Positions 1 through 11,398 of a stretch of 64,000 bases of DNA are shown one piece after another; position 1 is the stretch's first letter; every line of letters begins with the position of its first letter. Below the pieces are notes generated by a model. The model had not been told where the DNA came from, ran no database searches, and saw nothing but the letters and a program-made list of their open reading frames with translations. Source of the stretch: Bacteroidota bacterium (GTDB lineage: Bacteria; Bacteroidota; Bacteroidia; Chitinophagales; JADJOU01); assembly GCA_016713645.1 (NCBI GenBank), contig JADJOU010000014.1, positions 45,528 to 109,527 of the forward strand. Direction: 5' to 3'. A program made the translations under genes and the position numbers.

Positions 1-3000
1 GATATAGACAACCTCAATATTACTCTTCCATTGCCAATTGATGCAGGTGTTCAAATGCTTTTGAGCCCTACTCCAACCAGTGGCTGTCCTTCAGCTTCTA
101 CACAAGTTAAAGTGCGCATCAAAAATTACGGAAATAACAATATTTCGAACGTGCCAGTTAGAGTGGATATTACTGGCCCAATTCCAGCCGTTTTAAATGC
201 GACTTATACTGGAACAATAACTCCTGCGGGAACATTTGATTTCGTCGTTGGAAATGCGGATTTGTCTGCTGTAGGAACTTATACAATCACTGCAAAAACA
301 ATTTATGCCGGAGATCCAAACAATGCCAATGATTCATTTTTACCTGCTATAAATGTGACCACGACATTGCCGCAAGGTTTCACGTATTTTCAAGACTTCA
401 ATACGCCTGGAGCTCCGGCTGGCTTGACTGGTAATATGAATTATAATACAGGCTTCGCTCCATTCCATGGAACGGCTGCTTCGGGGGGTATGTCTTTTAA
501 CCTTTGGACGAATTTGCCAAATAGATTTTGCTCTACGACCCTTCCTAAATTAGGGAATTTAAATGCAGTTTCTGAAATTTCATTCGATTATAGAATCGTC
601 AATTCTGCAGGGTATGCAAATCCAGGAGGAACTGCAACCGTATTGGGTGTCAATGATTCAATCAATGTATTGTTGTCTACAGATTGCGGTGCTAGTTTTA
701 TCCAAATTTATACCATTAATAGTGTTACGCACACAACAGCAAACACTTTTAAAAATATTCTCCTCTCGCTAGGAGCATTTGATGGAAAAACGGCCATCAT
801 TAAATTTGAAGGCAAATGGGGCGCTGGAAATTATTTTATCGATATCGACAATATCAATGTTACCATACCACTTCCAAATGATGCGGGAATCGTAGCAGTT
901 ACAGAACCAAATATATCTACTGGTTGCCCTGATGTAGCAACTCCAATTAAAGTGCGTATCAAGAATTTTGGAATCAGTAAGTTGGTGAATGTGCCTGTCA
1001 GAGTCAATGTCGTTGGTGCAGCAACGCTTCAAATTGATGGTGTTTATACTGATACTATTTTACCAGGTAATTCTGTGGATTTTGTCGTTGGAAATGCGGA
1101 TTTATCTGCTCCTGGGTTTTACTTCTTCTATGCTAAAACCATGTATCCTGGTGATCCAAACAGCACCAATGATTCAATTCTAACTCCACCTTCAGTATCT
1201 AATGCTATCACCTATCCAATTCCTTATTCTGAGAACTTCAATGCATTTGGCGCTCCTGCTGGCTATACGGGCAATATGAGTTATTTTGCTGGTGGAACAG
1301 GACATGGTACAGGTGGCTCAGGGGGTATGTTCTTTAACTTAAATAGTTTTGCAGGAAATTCAGTGGTAACACTTCCTAAAATCGGCAGGTTTAATAATGA
1401 TGCTGTTTTGAGTTTTGATTATAGATTGGTTGATTTTTCTCCATATGCTAACCCAGGCGGTTTTCAATATACGGCAAAATTAACGGACTCCATAAATATC
1501 TACGCTTCTTCTGATTGCGGATATACTTTTGAATTGATCTATTCTATCAATGGCAGCAATCATAATTTGACGAATACGTTTAGAAATATAAGAATCCCAC
1601 TGACTAAATTCGGAGGCAAGAATGTGATTTTTAGATTTAATGGCAAATGGGGCGGGAACGGAAACTTCTATATTGATATGGATAATATCAATATCAAAAA
1701 TGATACAAATGATTTTCTTATCAGCTCAATAGTCACTCCGATGTCCAACACTTGTTATAAGACAGGTGAAATAAAAGTGGTTATCAAGAATAATGGAACA
1801 ATAGGCAAAGCGAATATACCTGTGAAAGCAGTTCTCAGTGGAGCATTAAATGCAAGCTTTAACTATAATTACTCAAGTTATTTGGGTGTTGGTCAAGAAG
1901 ATACGATCGTTATTGGTACTATGAATTCAACTGCAGGCGGTATGACCATGATTCAAGTATTTACGGATGAAAAGAGGGAAGATATGAGAGGCAATGATAC
2001 AAGTTCCGCAACTTTCTTCAATACATCGCCAGTGGTCATCACACCAGATACCAATAACTATTGTGAAGGTGGTAGTTCTGTCTTGACTGCAAGCGGTTCG
2101 AATGCCTATAAGTGGTGGGATGGTCAAACGATTAATCCAATTAATATCAACCCAACTAGTTCAATAACAGTTTGGGCAGAAGGAATCGATTTAAATAATT
2201 GTGTGGACACTGGTTATAAAAACATCGTAGTCTATCCAAATCCAACGGTTGGAATCGTAAATGATACAATTTGTTTGAATCAATATGGCACTATTCGCGC
2301 AACGGGCGGTGTATCTTATAATTGGGGTGCTTTTGGCGTAAAGAGCGCTGTTTCCCACAATCCTACGACGAATACGCAATATGATGTTACAGTAACGAAT
2401 GCATTCAAATGTTCTGCAACTGGTACGGCAACGATTGATGTAAAACCACTCCCTGTTTATACTATTATCAACGATTCTCAATGTATGAATAATGTTGCGA
2501 CTATTTCGGCAACTGGCGGCGTTTCTTACAATTGGGGTGTATATGGAAATTCAAATAGTGTTGTAACAAATAAACTAATTAAGACCTTAACTTTCCCTGT
2601 AGTTATTACAGGCGCAAATGGTTGTACCGTGACAGACATGGCAACAGCCTATATGAGACCTGGTCCAAATGTAACCATTACCAATGCAACAATTTGCGTA
2701 GGGAGCGGGGCTCAAGTTTCTGCTGCTGGTGGAGTACAATATAATTGGGGCGTTTACGGGAAATGCTGCAACAGTCAATTTGGGCGTACTGACTAATTCA
2801 ATAACTATCCCAGTAACAGTGACTGATGGTTTGGGATGCAGTGTGGTGAAAAATGCTACTGTAACCGTAAATCAGAAGCCTAAGTTGATATTGAATGATG
2901 AGGTAATTTGTCTTGGTGCAAGTGCTCCATTGACTGCTGATATCAGCACTCCTGGCTCGACCTATACTTGGTCTGGCGGTTTGAATGGCTCAACGGTGAA

Positions 3001-3618
3001 TGTATCTCCAACTACAACGACACAATATACTGTTACAGCAACTCAACCTGGTCCTGGTGGATGCAGTGTTGTCGGAAATACAACTGTTTTTGTTAAAGAC
3101 AAGTCCCCCGTTAAAATATCGCCAATCGATAATAGCGGTGTTTGCAGCAATATCAATTCACCGGATTGAGCGCAACGCCAGTTGGTGGAACTTTCACAGG
3201 TCCTAATGTAAACTTCAGCACTTTCTCTCCTAAAAAATCAGGAGTAGGTGATTATACAATTTATTATACGTATACTGACGCAAATGCGAAGGGCTGTGAT
3301 GGCGTTGATTCAGTTTTGATTAAAGTGAAAGCATGTGCCACTGGAATTTATAGTCTTGGTGATAATAAAGAGATTTCTGTCTATCCTAATCCATTTACAA
3401 CTGAAGTGAATTTGAAATTTACAGGTCTTGTAGATCAAGAGAATGTGCAGATTCTAGTATATGATTTAACTGGTAAAGTTGTTCAGGAAGGCAAAGCTAC
3501 CTTGGATTCAAAAAATAATACGTATACAATGAATTTAGAATTATTGACTGCTGGTGCTTATTTAATCGAAGTAAGTCAGCATGAAAATAAAGCGAGTTTT
3601 AATGTAGTTAAAAATTAA
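1..3618 (+). CDS. Giant T9SS-exported repeat protein, 5' end outside window, two frameshifts
   Basis: The reading frame is open from base 1, so the start lies upstream. The visible part alternates CARDB-like segments (VRIKNYG, then VVGNADLSA, then DPNNANDS) with choice-of-anchor-J/MAM-like segments (SFDYR, then S.DCG.F, then FIDIDNINV). Several Ig/PKD-like repeats with the motif GGVSYNWGVYG follow. The last ~80 residues are a type A T9SS sorting domain (VYPNPF, then GAYLIEVSQ), so the protein is expected to cross the outer membrane and stay on the surface or be released. Two frameshifts break the frame. Near 2760 there is one extra G in the run after GVYG (GGG where GG would keep the frame). 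Near 3160 the frame shifts back by one base. Both sides match the paralogue at 3663-6783, so this is one gene. Its function is unknown; adhesion or surface attachment is an inference. Confidence 0.8.
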
Positions 3619-3662
3619 TTGTTTTGATGTTTTTAGGCGGTTTAAATTAAATTATTAGAATT

Positions 3663-6600
3663 ATGAGAAGACTTTGGTTAGTTCTATTATCCTCTTCGCT
3701 TCTTTTTGGGAAGTATTTGGAAGCTCAAATTGTAGTTGCTACAACGCACTCAATTGGATGGCAATTCGGAAGTGTGACCTTCAACCTCAAGAATTCTACG
3801 CCCACACCGCGTATTCTCACAGATTTAGCATCTGGTGTAATGAATAGCGGAGCGCCTCGTACCTATCAATTATGGATGAAGCCGGGTGCAATTAATGGAG
3901 CACCAGGTGCTATTTCAGTTGCGAATGGCTGGACACAAGTGGCTACTCAGACGATACCTGCAGATCCCATTTTAAATACCGCAACACCGACTGATATATT
4001 TTCTGGTATGTCCGTTGTAATTCCTGCCAATTCTACCTATGGCATGTGTGTTGTAGGGGTGAATACCAATGTGACGTTTGCAAATCCAATTCCATCTCTA
4101 AATGAATTTGAGAATTGCGGGATGACAATTATTACAGGTGATGCAATGAGTTTTGTCGGGGGATTATCACCAACCAATCCAAATATCTCCGTATATGGGT
4201 TTTGTGGTAAGTTGACTTTTGCTCAATTGCCCTATGATTTGGGTCTTGGATTAACAACTCCTTCAAGCCCAGGTTGCTTGGTCGCAAATCAAAGTGTAAA
4301 AGTGCGAGTTACAAATCTTGGAGCCAATACATCCACGAATGTTCCTATAAATGCAGAGATCAATTCAGTGATGCTCGGCACGGTGAATCTAAGTGGATTC
4401 GGTCCTATTGCTCCTTGTTCTTTCGTAGATTATACATTCCCGACTACAGTAGATATGAGCGCAAATGGAAATTATTCGGTAAAAGTTTATGTAGGCCCTC
4501 CTACTGATAATAATAGAGTCAATGATACCGTAAGCGTTACCCGCACAAATTTTGCCTTCATCCCTCTGCCATATAGCGAGAATTTTGAAGCTGGTGGAAT
4601 TCCCCCGGGATATACAGGAAATGCAAGTTATAATACTTCTATCCGATGATTCCTTGAGTCTCTATATGTCTAATGATTGTGGATTCTCTTTTGAACATGT
4701 AAGGACAATCACCGGTGTAACACATACAGCGTCTAATTTATTTAAAAATGAAAAAGTATTGATCAAAGGAAGAAAAGGATTGACGCCCATTTTTAGATTT
4801 GTTGGTAAATACTCTGTTGGCTCAGGGGGAGATTATTTTGTAGATATCGATAATATCAATATCTATAATGATACCAATGATTTCCTTGTTTCTGCAGTCT
4901 TGAATCCAGCACCTGGTTCTTGTTTTAAATCGAATACAGATATTAAAGTTGTGATAAAGAATAATGGAACTTCTTTCCAAACAAATATTCCTGTTCATGC
5001 AGAATTTGGCGGAATTATCACACCTTCAGTTAAATTTAGCGCCATCGAAACAGATACGCTTTTCCCCGGACAAAGCGATACGATAACACTGGGGCAATTG
5101 AGCACAACGGATTTTGGAGCCATTGATTATAAAATTTATACGGATTTTAAAAATGAGGATAATAGATCAAATGATACAATCATGGCGACTGCTTTTTCAA
5201 CAGAGCCAGTGATGATCTTTCCTGACGATACCATTGTTTGTAAATTCGAATGCACCAATTTGTTTGCACTCGGAAGTGGCAATCATAGTTGGAGCGATGG
5301 TCAAGCAACCATTTTAATTAGCGCATGTCCGACGGAAACAGGCATTTATTGGGTAGCTGCTTCAGATGCCAATAATTGTCCAGATACTGCTTACCAAAGA
5401 CTTAAAGTGGTTTTGCCTCCTACAGTGACAACTGCTGATGACTCAGCTTGTAAAGGAGCATTTGGCACGCTTTCAGCAAGTGGCGCTTTGTCTTATGATT
5501 GGGGCAGCTTTGGAACAAACAAGAAAATGTCTGATAATCCAGCTATAACCACCGCATATACTGTGATAGGTACAAATGCATATGGATGCAAGGATACAGG
5601 CACTGCGACGATTTATGTTAAAGATTTACCGATGGCCTCTGCTTCGAACGATTCTGTTTGTGAAGGCAAGACGGCTACATTGATTGCCTCTGGCGGACTT
5701 TGGTATAATTGGGGAGTACACGGAAATAATCCTTTTATCAATGTCAATGCAACGAAGACGACAAAGTATCCTGTGGAAGTGATTGGTGCAAATGGTTGCA
5801 AAACAGTTGTATTTGCTACTGCTGCAGTTAGACAAAAGCCTGCAATCATTGTAAACAATCCAGTCGTTTGTATCGGAACAAGTGCATTATTGAATGCTTC
5901 AGGTGGGGTGACTTATAATTGGGGTACTTATGGCACTCAATCATCTGTGAATATTCCAAATGTCATGTCGAATCTTTCTATCCCTCTTACTGTAACGGAT
6001 CAGTTTGCCTGTACTAATTCAACAAATGCATTGGTAACCGTAAAACAGGGCGCACCGCTTAATCTTAAAGATGTTACGATGTGTAAAGGGGCTACCGCTT
6101 CAATTACAGCAAATACTTATGTCATAGGCGCTATTTATGATTGGGGTATTCTCGGAACTGGTCAAACTAAATCGATTTCGCCATTAGTATCTACAACATA
6201 CAATGTGACTGCTACGGATCCGAATGGTTGCGATACCAAAGGTCAAGTGAAAGTTACTGTGAAAGAGAAGCTATTGGTCAAAATTGATGAATTGCCTTTT
6301 ACTGTTTGTGACAATATCCGAACCTTAAATTTGACCGCTCAACCAAATGGGGGATATTTCTCTGGGGTGAATGTATCCTTTGCTACTTTCTACCCTAAAA
6401 TAGGTCAAATTGGTAGCCATAAAATATACTATACTTATACAGAAGAAAATAGCATCGGTTGTAATGGCTCCGATTCATTTGAGATCGTTGTCAAAAACTG
6501 CAAAATTTCTTCGATTCAATCAATGGAGAATGTCGAATCAATTAAATTGGCGCCTAATCCATTTAATACCCAATTTAAAGTGTCTCTAAACCTTAAAAAT

Positions 6601-6783
6601 CAATCGAATTATAGCTTTACTCTCATCGATGTAATCGGTCATGTAATCGATCGAAAAGTGCAAGATTTGAATAGCGGAGAGAATGAAATTTACTTCTCGA
6701 CACAAGATTTGCCTGCAGGGGCTTATTATTTAAATGTAACAAGCGGCGAAGAATCTATTCACTTGCCGTTGATAAAAGAATAA
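3663..6783 (+). CDS. T9SS-exported repeat protein, paralogue of the upstream gene, internal deletion
   Basis: The start is chosen for a clear signal peptide (MRRLWLVLLSSSLLFGKYLEAQ). A unique N-terminal domain of about 180 residues follows, then a CARDB-like segment, an anchor-J-like segment, Ig/PKD-like repeats with a GG.SYNWG motif, and a C-terminal T9SS sorting domain (LAPNPFNTQF, then GAYYLNV). It lies 44 bases after its paralogue and is probably cotranscribed with it. The frame changes at about 4645, inside the anchor-J domain. By alignment to the upstream gene roughly 65 codons are missing there, between GNASYNTS and SDDSLSLYMSNDCG. That is too much for a simple base-calling indel, so it is either a real deletion or a collapsed assembly. 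A strong terminator follows the stop codon. Confidence 0.8.
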
Positions 6784-6804
6784 ATTTCATAAATCAATAT
6801 AAGG

Positions 6805-6834
6805 AAGGGCAACACATTGTGTTGCCCTTTTTTT
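6805..6834 (+). terminator. Rho-independent terminator after the T9SS gene pair
   Basis: An 11-bp perfect stem (6805-6815 with 6819-6829) closes a 3-base ATT loop and runs into seven T residues at 6828-6834. It lies 21 bases after the stop at 6783 and ends the T9SS pair. Confidence 0.9.
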
Positions 6835-6921
6835 ATCACTGAAAGAATAACTAAACAGCATAGCATAATAAATTATTCTATTGACCACATTTTGTATTAC
6901 TTTTATCGCTAGAATAGATTT

Positions 6922-7894
6922 ATGAAGATAAGTGTCTCAAATATCCTGAAGTTGTTGGTTTCCCCTAGAATTGGATTTGGATTGATTTATATGGTAACCT
7001 CAAAATTGACTCCACAAGACAAAATGGATATTTGGGCAGCGATAGATAAAGTGGATTATTTTTGGATTTTCACGGCGATGTTTATTGCATTTCTCGCCTG
7101 CATTGTCCGCGCAATTCGATGGATTATGCTCATCGAACCACTCGGATATAAACCGAGGGTTTCCGTCACGATTTATTCTGTTTTTATTCTTTATATCGGC
7201 AATTTATTGTTCCCGAGATTGGGAGAAATCATGCGCTGCGCCATCATCGCTCGCTATGAAAAAATCCCACTGGATCAGGGCATCGGCACCATGGTCACGG
7301 AGCGCATCATCGATGTGATTGGCATCTTGGCATTGTGTAGCATGGCCTTGTTTTTTGAAATGGATGTGATCCTCTTATTCATCGAGAAATTTTATACTGG
7401 TATGCATTTCGAATTCAATTTGAACGTCATGATCATCGGCGTATTGATCCTCGCAAGTGTAATGGCCTTTGGAATTTTTCTTATGCGAAAATTGAAAATT
7501 CACGAAAAGTAAATGCGGTGAAAGATGGCTTTTAACTGGCTTCAGAACGGTTTTTCAACTCGAGAATCCTTGGCTGTTTATTTTCTATTCTTTGGTCATT
7601 TATATCAGCTATTGGTTGGCTGTAGTCGCTTGTTTTAAAGCGATGAGCGAAACGGCTTCACTGCACTCTACTGCAGGATTGATGTGTCTATTCGCGAGTA
7701 GCATTGGTGTAATTATCTCTCAAGGGGGGATTGGTGCCTATCAATTGCTGACTCAACAGACCTTGCTCCTCTATAATATCAGTCCTGTGATTGGCTATGC
7801 ATTTGGTTGGGTCACTTGGTTGGCACAAACGTCTATGCTAGTCATCGGCGGTATAGCCTCTCTTATTCTCTTATCTTTTGTCAAAAAGCGATGA
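6922..7894 (+). CDS. YbhN/AglD-type (UPF0104, LPG_synthase_TM) membrane protein, one frameshift
   Basis: This is a polytopic inner-membrane protein of about 320 residues from the lysylphosphatidylglycerol-synthase transmembrane-domain/flippase-like family. Characteristic features are the early RAIRW segment after a long helix, the NLLFPRLGEIMRCAI segment with its conserved R.GE, the TERIIDV motif, and the C-terminal S.GV.ISQGGIGAY segment. Members are thought to translocate or modify lipid-linked substrates; the substrate here cannot be told. The frame shifts by one near 7495-7510, just after LRMRKLKI-like sequence. The C-terminal half resumes with LLTGFRTVFQLENPW and runs to 7894. The stop overlaps the next start as ATGA (7891-7894), so the two genes are probably translationally coupled. 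Confidence 0.75.
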
Positions 7895-8327
7895 AACTAA
7901 ATACAATTCAAAACAAAGTATTTGCTGATTTTAACTCGATAGAAAAGAAGTTAAATCAATGGAAGTTTTTCGGCGAGAAAATCGTATTCAGCTATGGGTG
8001 TTATGATATGATGAATGCAAGGAATTTAGCTTACCTCAGTAAGGCAAGTGAAATGGGTACTAAATTGATTATTGGATTGAACAGCGATCATCAAGAGCAA
8101 TTATTGAACAGCGAAAACCACTGAATGCTCAATTTGAACGCGCGCTTGTTTTAGCATCGCTCATGTTGGTAGATTCAGTCGTTTTATATGACGATAAAAC
8201 ACCTCTAAATCTAATTTTGCAGATAAAGCCTGACGTCCTTGTTAAAGGGAGTAATTATCGCTTAGATCAAATTGTCGGTGCTCAAGAAGTAATCGCATTT
8301 GGAGGGGAAGTGAATATCATCGATTAA
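7891..8327 (+). CDS. Degenerate RfaE2/HldE-like nucleotidyltransferase-fold protein, frameshifted
   Basis: The protein aligns along its length with the adenylyltransferase (RfaE domain II) of ADP-heptose synthesis. It has IVFSYGCYD near residue 30, KLIIGLNSD, and after a frameshift at about 8108-8115 the family segments RKPLNAQFERALVLASL, DSVVLYDDKTPL and IKPDVLVKG. Two essential features are missing. The catalytic HxGH after GC(F/Y)D reads N-A-R-N, and the C-terminal STTxII segment is absent. One more base near 8325 would extend the protein to a TGA at 8354-8356, still without STT. It is therefore a non-catalytic relative, a decaying gene, or badly called sequence. It starts on the ATGA overlap with the membrane-protein gene and converges on lpxK. 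Confidence 0.65.
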
Positions 8328-8362
8328 TGGATGCATATTCAAAAGACAATTATTGATTCAAA

Positions 8363-9463
8363 TTATTCGATTTCTATGACGTCTTCAGATTCTAAAGGGG
8401 AATCGAAGATTCCATTCTTTTCTCGCTCCCATTGCACGTATTTGAGTATATAATCATCAAACTTCACCTTGTCCTCAGCATCAAATACGACTTCAATGGG
8501 AAGAATATAAATCGGCAAGCCCATTTCTTTTATTTTATCCAAATAGGCAATTAATTTCGTGGCATCCTTTTCTGTGGTCAAGAAGATGAGGCTAGGATCC
8601 TTTTGATACATGGATAGCCAGTTATCAATATCACTATCCTCAAAATAGTAATGATCTGCGAATTTTAAAACGGTGATATCTTGGGTGTAATTTTTTACAT
8701 ATTCTATGATAGATTCATTGCTCGCTATTCCAGTAATCAATTGAATTCGCTTGAAATGATCAATACTCTTTCGAATATCGCTATTGGTCAGTAAGTAAGG
8801 CGTGTGATAGTGGAGGGAAGAGCATAATATTCGCTGATGGGGGAGCAGGGGAATTTTTTGCTCCATCTCTCGCTTGTTAAAATGGTTAGGGCATTTTGTG
8901 ATGATAATGATATCAGCTCTTTGATAACTCGATTTAGAGTCTCGCAATGAGCCGATGGGCAATAAATAATCATGAATAAATAGCTTGTTGTAATCCGTTA
9001 AAAGAATGTTTAAACCGGGTTTGACAGACCGGTGCTGAAATGCATCGTCTAATAGAATCACATCAATATGGTTGCGATGATGCAGAATTTCTGGTATGGC
9101 AAAAATGCGCTCTTCGCCCACTGCAACGGTAACATGTGGGTATTTCACATGAAAGAGAAATGGTTCATCGCCAATATCTTTCGCTGTGCTATTTGAATCA
9201 GCGAGTATAAACCCCTTGGTTTTGCGCTTATATCCTCTGCTCAACGTGGCAATGTGATATTTATCTTGTAAAAGTCGGATTAAATATTCGATGTGAGGGG
9301 TCTTTCCAGTCCCACCAACAGCGAGATTGCCCACATTGATCAATGGTATTTGGAAGGATTGCGCGTGTAAGATTTTTTTATCATAAAGAAAATTTCTAAT
9401 CCCAATGATGATCCCATACAATCCCGCGAAAGGGTATAAAAATAATTTTGCCAGTGGAAACAT
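8363..9463 (-). CDS. lpxK: Tetraacyldisaccharide 4'-kinase LpxK
   Basis: This kinase phosphorylates the 4'-position of the tetraacyldisaccharide 1-phosphate precursor of lipid A at the inner membrane, using ATP. The 366 residues fit the family, which is usually 320-370. An N-terminal hydrophobic segment (residues ~1-25) anchors it. The Walker A region GNLAVGGTGKT lies at residues 45-55. Other family signatures are LSRGYKRKTKG, GDEPFL, ILLDDAFQHR and the C-terminal TEKDATK segment. The frame is intact. It is convergent with the RfaE2-like gene, and its start lies 240 bases from pyrH on the other strand, so the spacer between them holds divergent promoters. Confidence 0.95.
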   Translation of the reverse strand: MFPLAKLFLYPFAGLYGIIIGIRNFLYDKKILHAQSFQIPLINVGNLAVGGTGKTPHIEYLIRLLQDKYHIATLSRGYKRKTKGFILADSNSTAKDIGDEPFLFHVKYPHVTVAVGEERIFAIPEILHHRNHIDVILLDDAFQHRSVKPGLNILLTDYNKLFIHDYLLPIGSLRDSKSSYQRADIIIITKCPNHFNKREMEQKIPLLPHQRILCSSLHYHTPYLLTNSDIRKSIDHFKRIQLITGIASNESIIEYVKNYTQDITVLKFADHYYFEDSDIDNWLSMYQKDPSLIFLTTEKDATKLIAYLDKIKEMGLPIYILPIEVVFDAEDKVKFDDYILKYVQWEREKNGIFDSPLESEDVIEIE

Positions 9464-9663
9464 CTCGTTTATTTGCTGAAAAAGTGGGTCATTTTAAAAA
9501 CACAGTTAAAATATACATCAAAGTAAAGGTAAATAAATCAAATGATATGGCAATAAATACAAGCGATTTTGTCAAAATGGAGAAAATGGATTAGGCTAAT
9601 TTTTAGCGAGGTATTTTTTGTAAAAAAACAAAAACAAATTATAGGCTTAAACGCAATACTTAT

Positions 9664-9671
9664 TACTTTTG
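9664..9671 (+). promoter_or_regulatory. Candidate Bacteroidota -7 element upstream of pyrH
   Basis: TACTTTTG at this position fits the Bacteroidota sigma-A -7 consensus TAnnTTTG and would give a leader of about 25 bases before the pyrH ATG at 9703. I see no good -33 TTTG/TTG element at the expected distance, so this is a weak call. The rest of the spacer 9464-9702 is AT-rich and holds nothing else I recognise. Confidence 0.35.
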
Positions 9672-9702
9672 ACCGCAATTAATATCTTCAAAAATTATAT
9701 TT

Positions 9703-10404
9703 ATGTATAAACGCATTCTGCTTAAATTATCAGGAGAAGCTCTTATGGGCGATAAGCAATTCGGCATTGATCCTGAGCGATTGCAACAATATGCAAGGGA
9801 CATAAAAGCGGCCAAAGAGACAGGCGTGGAAATTGCGCTGGTCATTGGAGGCGGCAATATATTCAGAGGCATGCAAGCTGAAGCAAATGGGATTGATAAA
9901 GTACAAGGAGATTATATGGGCATGCTGGCGACGATGATCAATGGAATCGCTTTGCAAAGTGCCATAGAGAGCCAAGGTATGTATACGCGATTATTGAGCG
10001 CAATTCAAATGGACCAGATTGCGGAACCTTATATTAAACGACGCGCTGTGCGCCATCTAGAAAAAGGAAGAATTGTGATCTTCGGCGCAGGAACGGGGAA
10101 TCCCTATTTTACAACAGATTCAGCCGCTGCGCTCCGGGCAATCGAAATCAGCGCTGATATTGTACTCAAAGGGACGAATGTGGATGGCGTTTATTCTGCT
10201 GATCCAAGAAAAGATCCTGCTGCAAAAAAATATGATCAAATTGGCTTTAAAGAGGTTTTATCCAATAAATTAAATGTCATGGATATGACTGCATTTACAC
10301 TCTGTGAAGAAAACAATTTACCTATTCTTGTCTTCGATATGAATGTTCCCGGCAACTTGCTAAAAGTCGTCAACCAAGAGAAAATTGGCACCTTGATTAA
10401 ATAA
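9703..10404 (+). CDS. pyrH: Uridylate kinase PyrH
   Basis: PyrH is the amino-acid-kinase-family UMP kinase, converting UMP and ATP to UDP and ADP in pyrimidine nucleotide synthesis in the cytoplasm. At 233 residues it has the family's usual length. Signatures in order are KLSGEALMG at the N-terminus, VIGGGNIFRG at about residues 47-56, the GDYMGMLAT segment, the GAGTGNPYFTTDSAAALRA nucleotide-binding loop, and the GVYSADPRKDP segment. The start ATG is followed at once by YKRILLKLSGEA, as expected. The frame is intact. It is followed after 30 bases by the DUF1295 gene on the same strand. Confidence 0.96.
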   Translation: MYKRILLKLSGEALMGDKQFGIDPERLQQYARDIKAAKETGVEIALVIGGGNIFRGMQAEANGIDKVQGDYMGMLATMINGIALQSAIESQGMYTRLLSAIQMDQIAEPYIKRRAVRHLEKGRIVIFGAGTGNPYFTTDSAAALRAIEISADIVLKGTNVDGVYSADPRKDPAAKKYDQIGFKEVLSNKLNVMDMTAFTLCEENNLPILVFDMNVPGNLLKVVNQEKIGTLIK

Positions 10405-10434
10405 TAGTTTTAACATTCAAATATTTGGACGAGT

Positions 10435-11355
10435 ATGAATTTCAATCTCATTAAAACGGCGATATTATTAATTATAGCATTGATCGTTATTCCATGTGTG
10501 GCTTTTTTTATTGATACAAAATATCCCTTGGATGATCTTCAATGGAATACGCTTGTGACACTTTTTAAAGTGATGTTTACTGCGGCAATGTTATGTTTTA
10601 CCATCGGCGAATTGACCAAGAATTGCGGTCGAGTAGATAAGTTGTGGAGTGTGATTCCTGTTGCATATGTATGGATCGTCGCCTCTGCATCTATGTGGAA
10701 TGAGCGATTGGTTTTATGGCTATATTGACCAGTATCTGGGCTGTTCGCCCACCTATAATTTCCTGCAGAAGAGGAGGGTATTCTTGGAGATTTTGGGTGG
10801 AACTGACGAAGGACTATCTTAGGAAGTTTTTAAGGAAAATCCAATTTTCAAAAGTTTGGGCATGGAAATTATTTCATCTTCTCTTTATTTCCCTATATCA
10901 AATGACGCTTATTTTATTGTTTACCTTGCCGAGATTGTCATATAGCGAGAGGAGAGTGACTTGGAATCATGGACCTGTGTTTGAGTATCGCTATGAGTGG
11001 CGAGGTTTTCCTCGAGACAATTGCCCAGTCAACAACGGTGATTATCAAACCAAAACCAAGAAGAATTAAAGCGGGAGAAGCATTGGATGCGAATTATAAA
11101 AAGGGTTTTATAGATAGCGGATTGTGGGCCAAAATGCGCCATCCAAATTATTTTGCAGAACAAGCCATTTGGGTGGTCTTTTATTTGTTCTCCGTTTCTG
11201 CGACAGGGAGATGGTTGAATTGGTCAATGGCAGGGCCTGTTCTATTGCTCTTGCTTTTCCAAGGAAGTGCTGAGTTGCGAAGGTTTCTAATGAAAATACC
11301 GGAGTACGAAGATTATATCAAGCGAGTGCCGCGTTTCATCCCTAAATTATTTTAG
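10435..11355 (+). pseudogene. DUF1295 (steroid 5-alpha-reductase-like) membrane protein, several frameshifts
   Basis: Reconstructed across three frames this is a protein of about 305 residues of the DUF1295 family of integral membrane proteins related to 5-alpha reductases and isoprenylcysteine methyltransferases. The first part (10435 to about 10720) has GRVDKLWSVIPV. The second has RRGGYSWRFW and KLFHLLFISLYQMTLILLFTLP. The third, from about 11040, has GLWAKMRHPNYFAEQ, matching the conserved SRHPNYFGE cofactor-binding segment. Frame changes occur near 10720-10740 and 11000-11050, and the middle segment carries further small mismatches (WRFWVELTKDYL where family members read WRFW.GEEDYR). 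The number of indels argues for poor consensus or real decay; I cannot decide which. The biochemical role of the family is not established. Confidence 0.65.
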
Positions 11356-11398
11356 TCTGAAGCATTTTATATAGAATTAATTAAACGAGATTTTCAAC

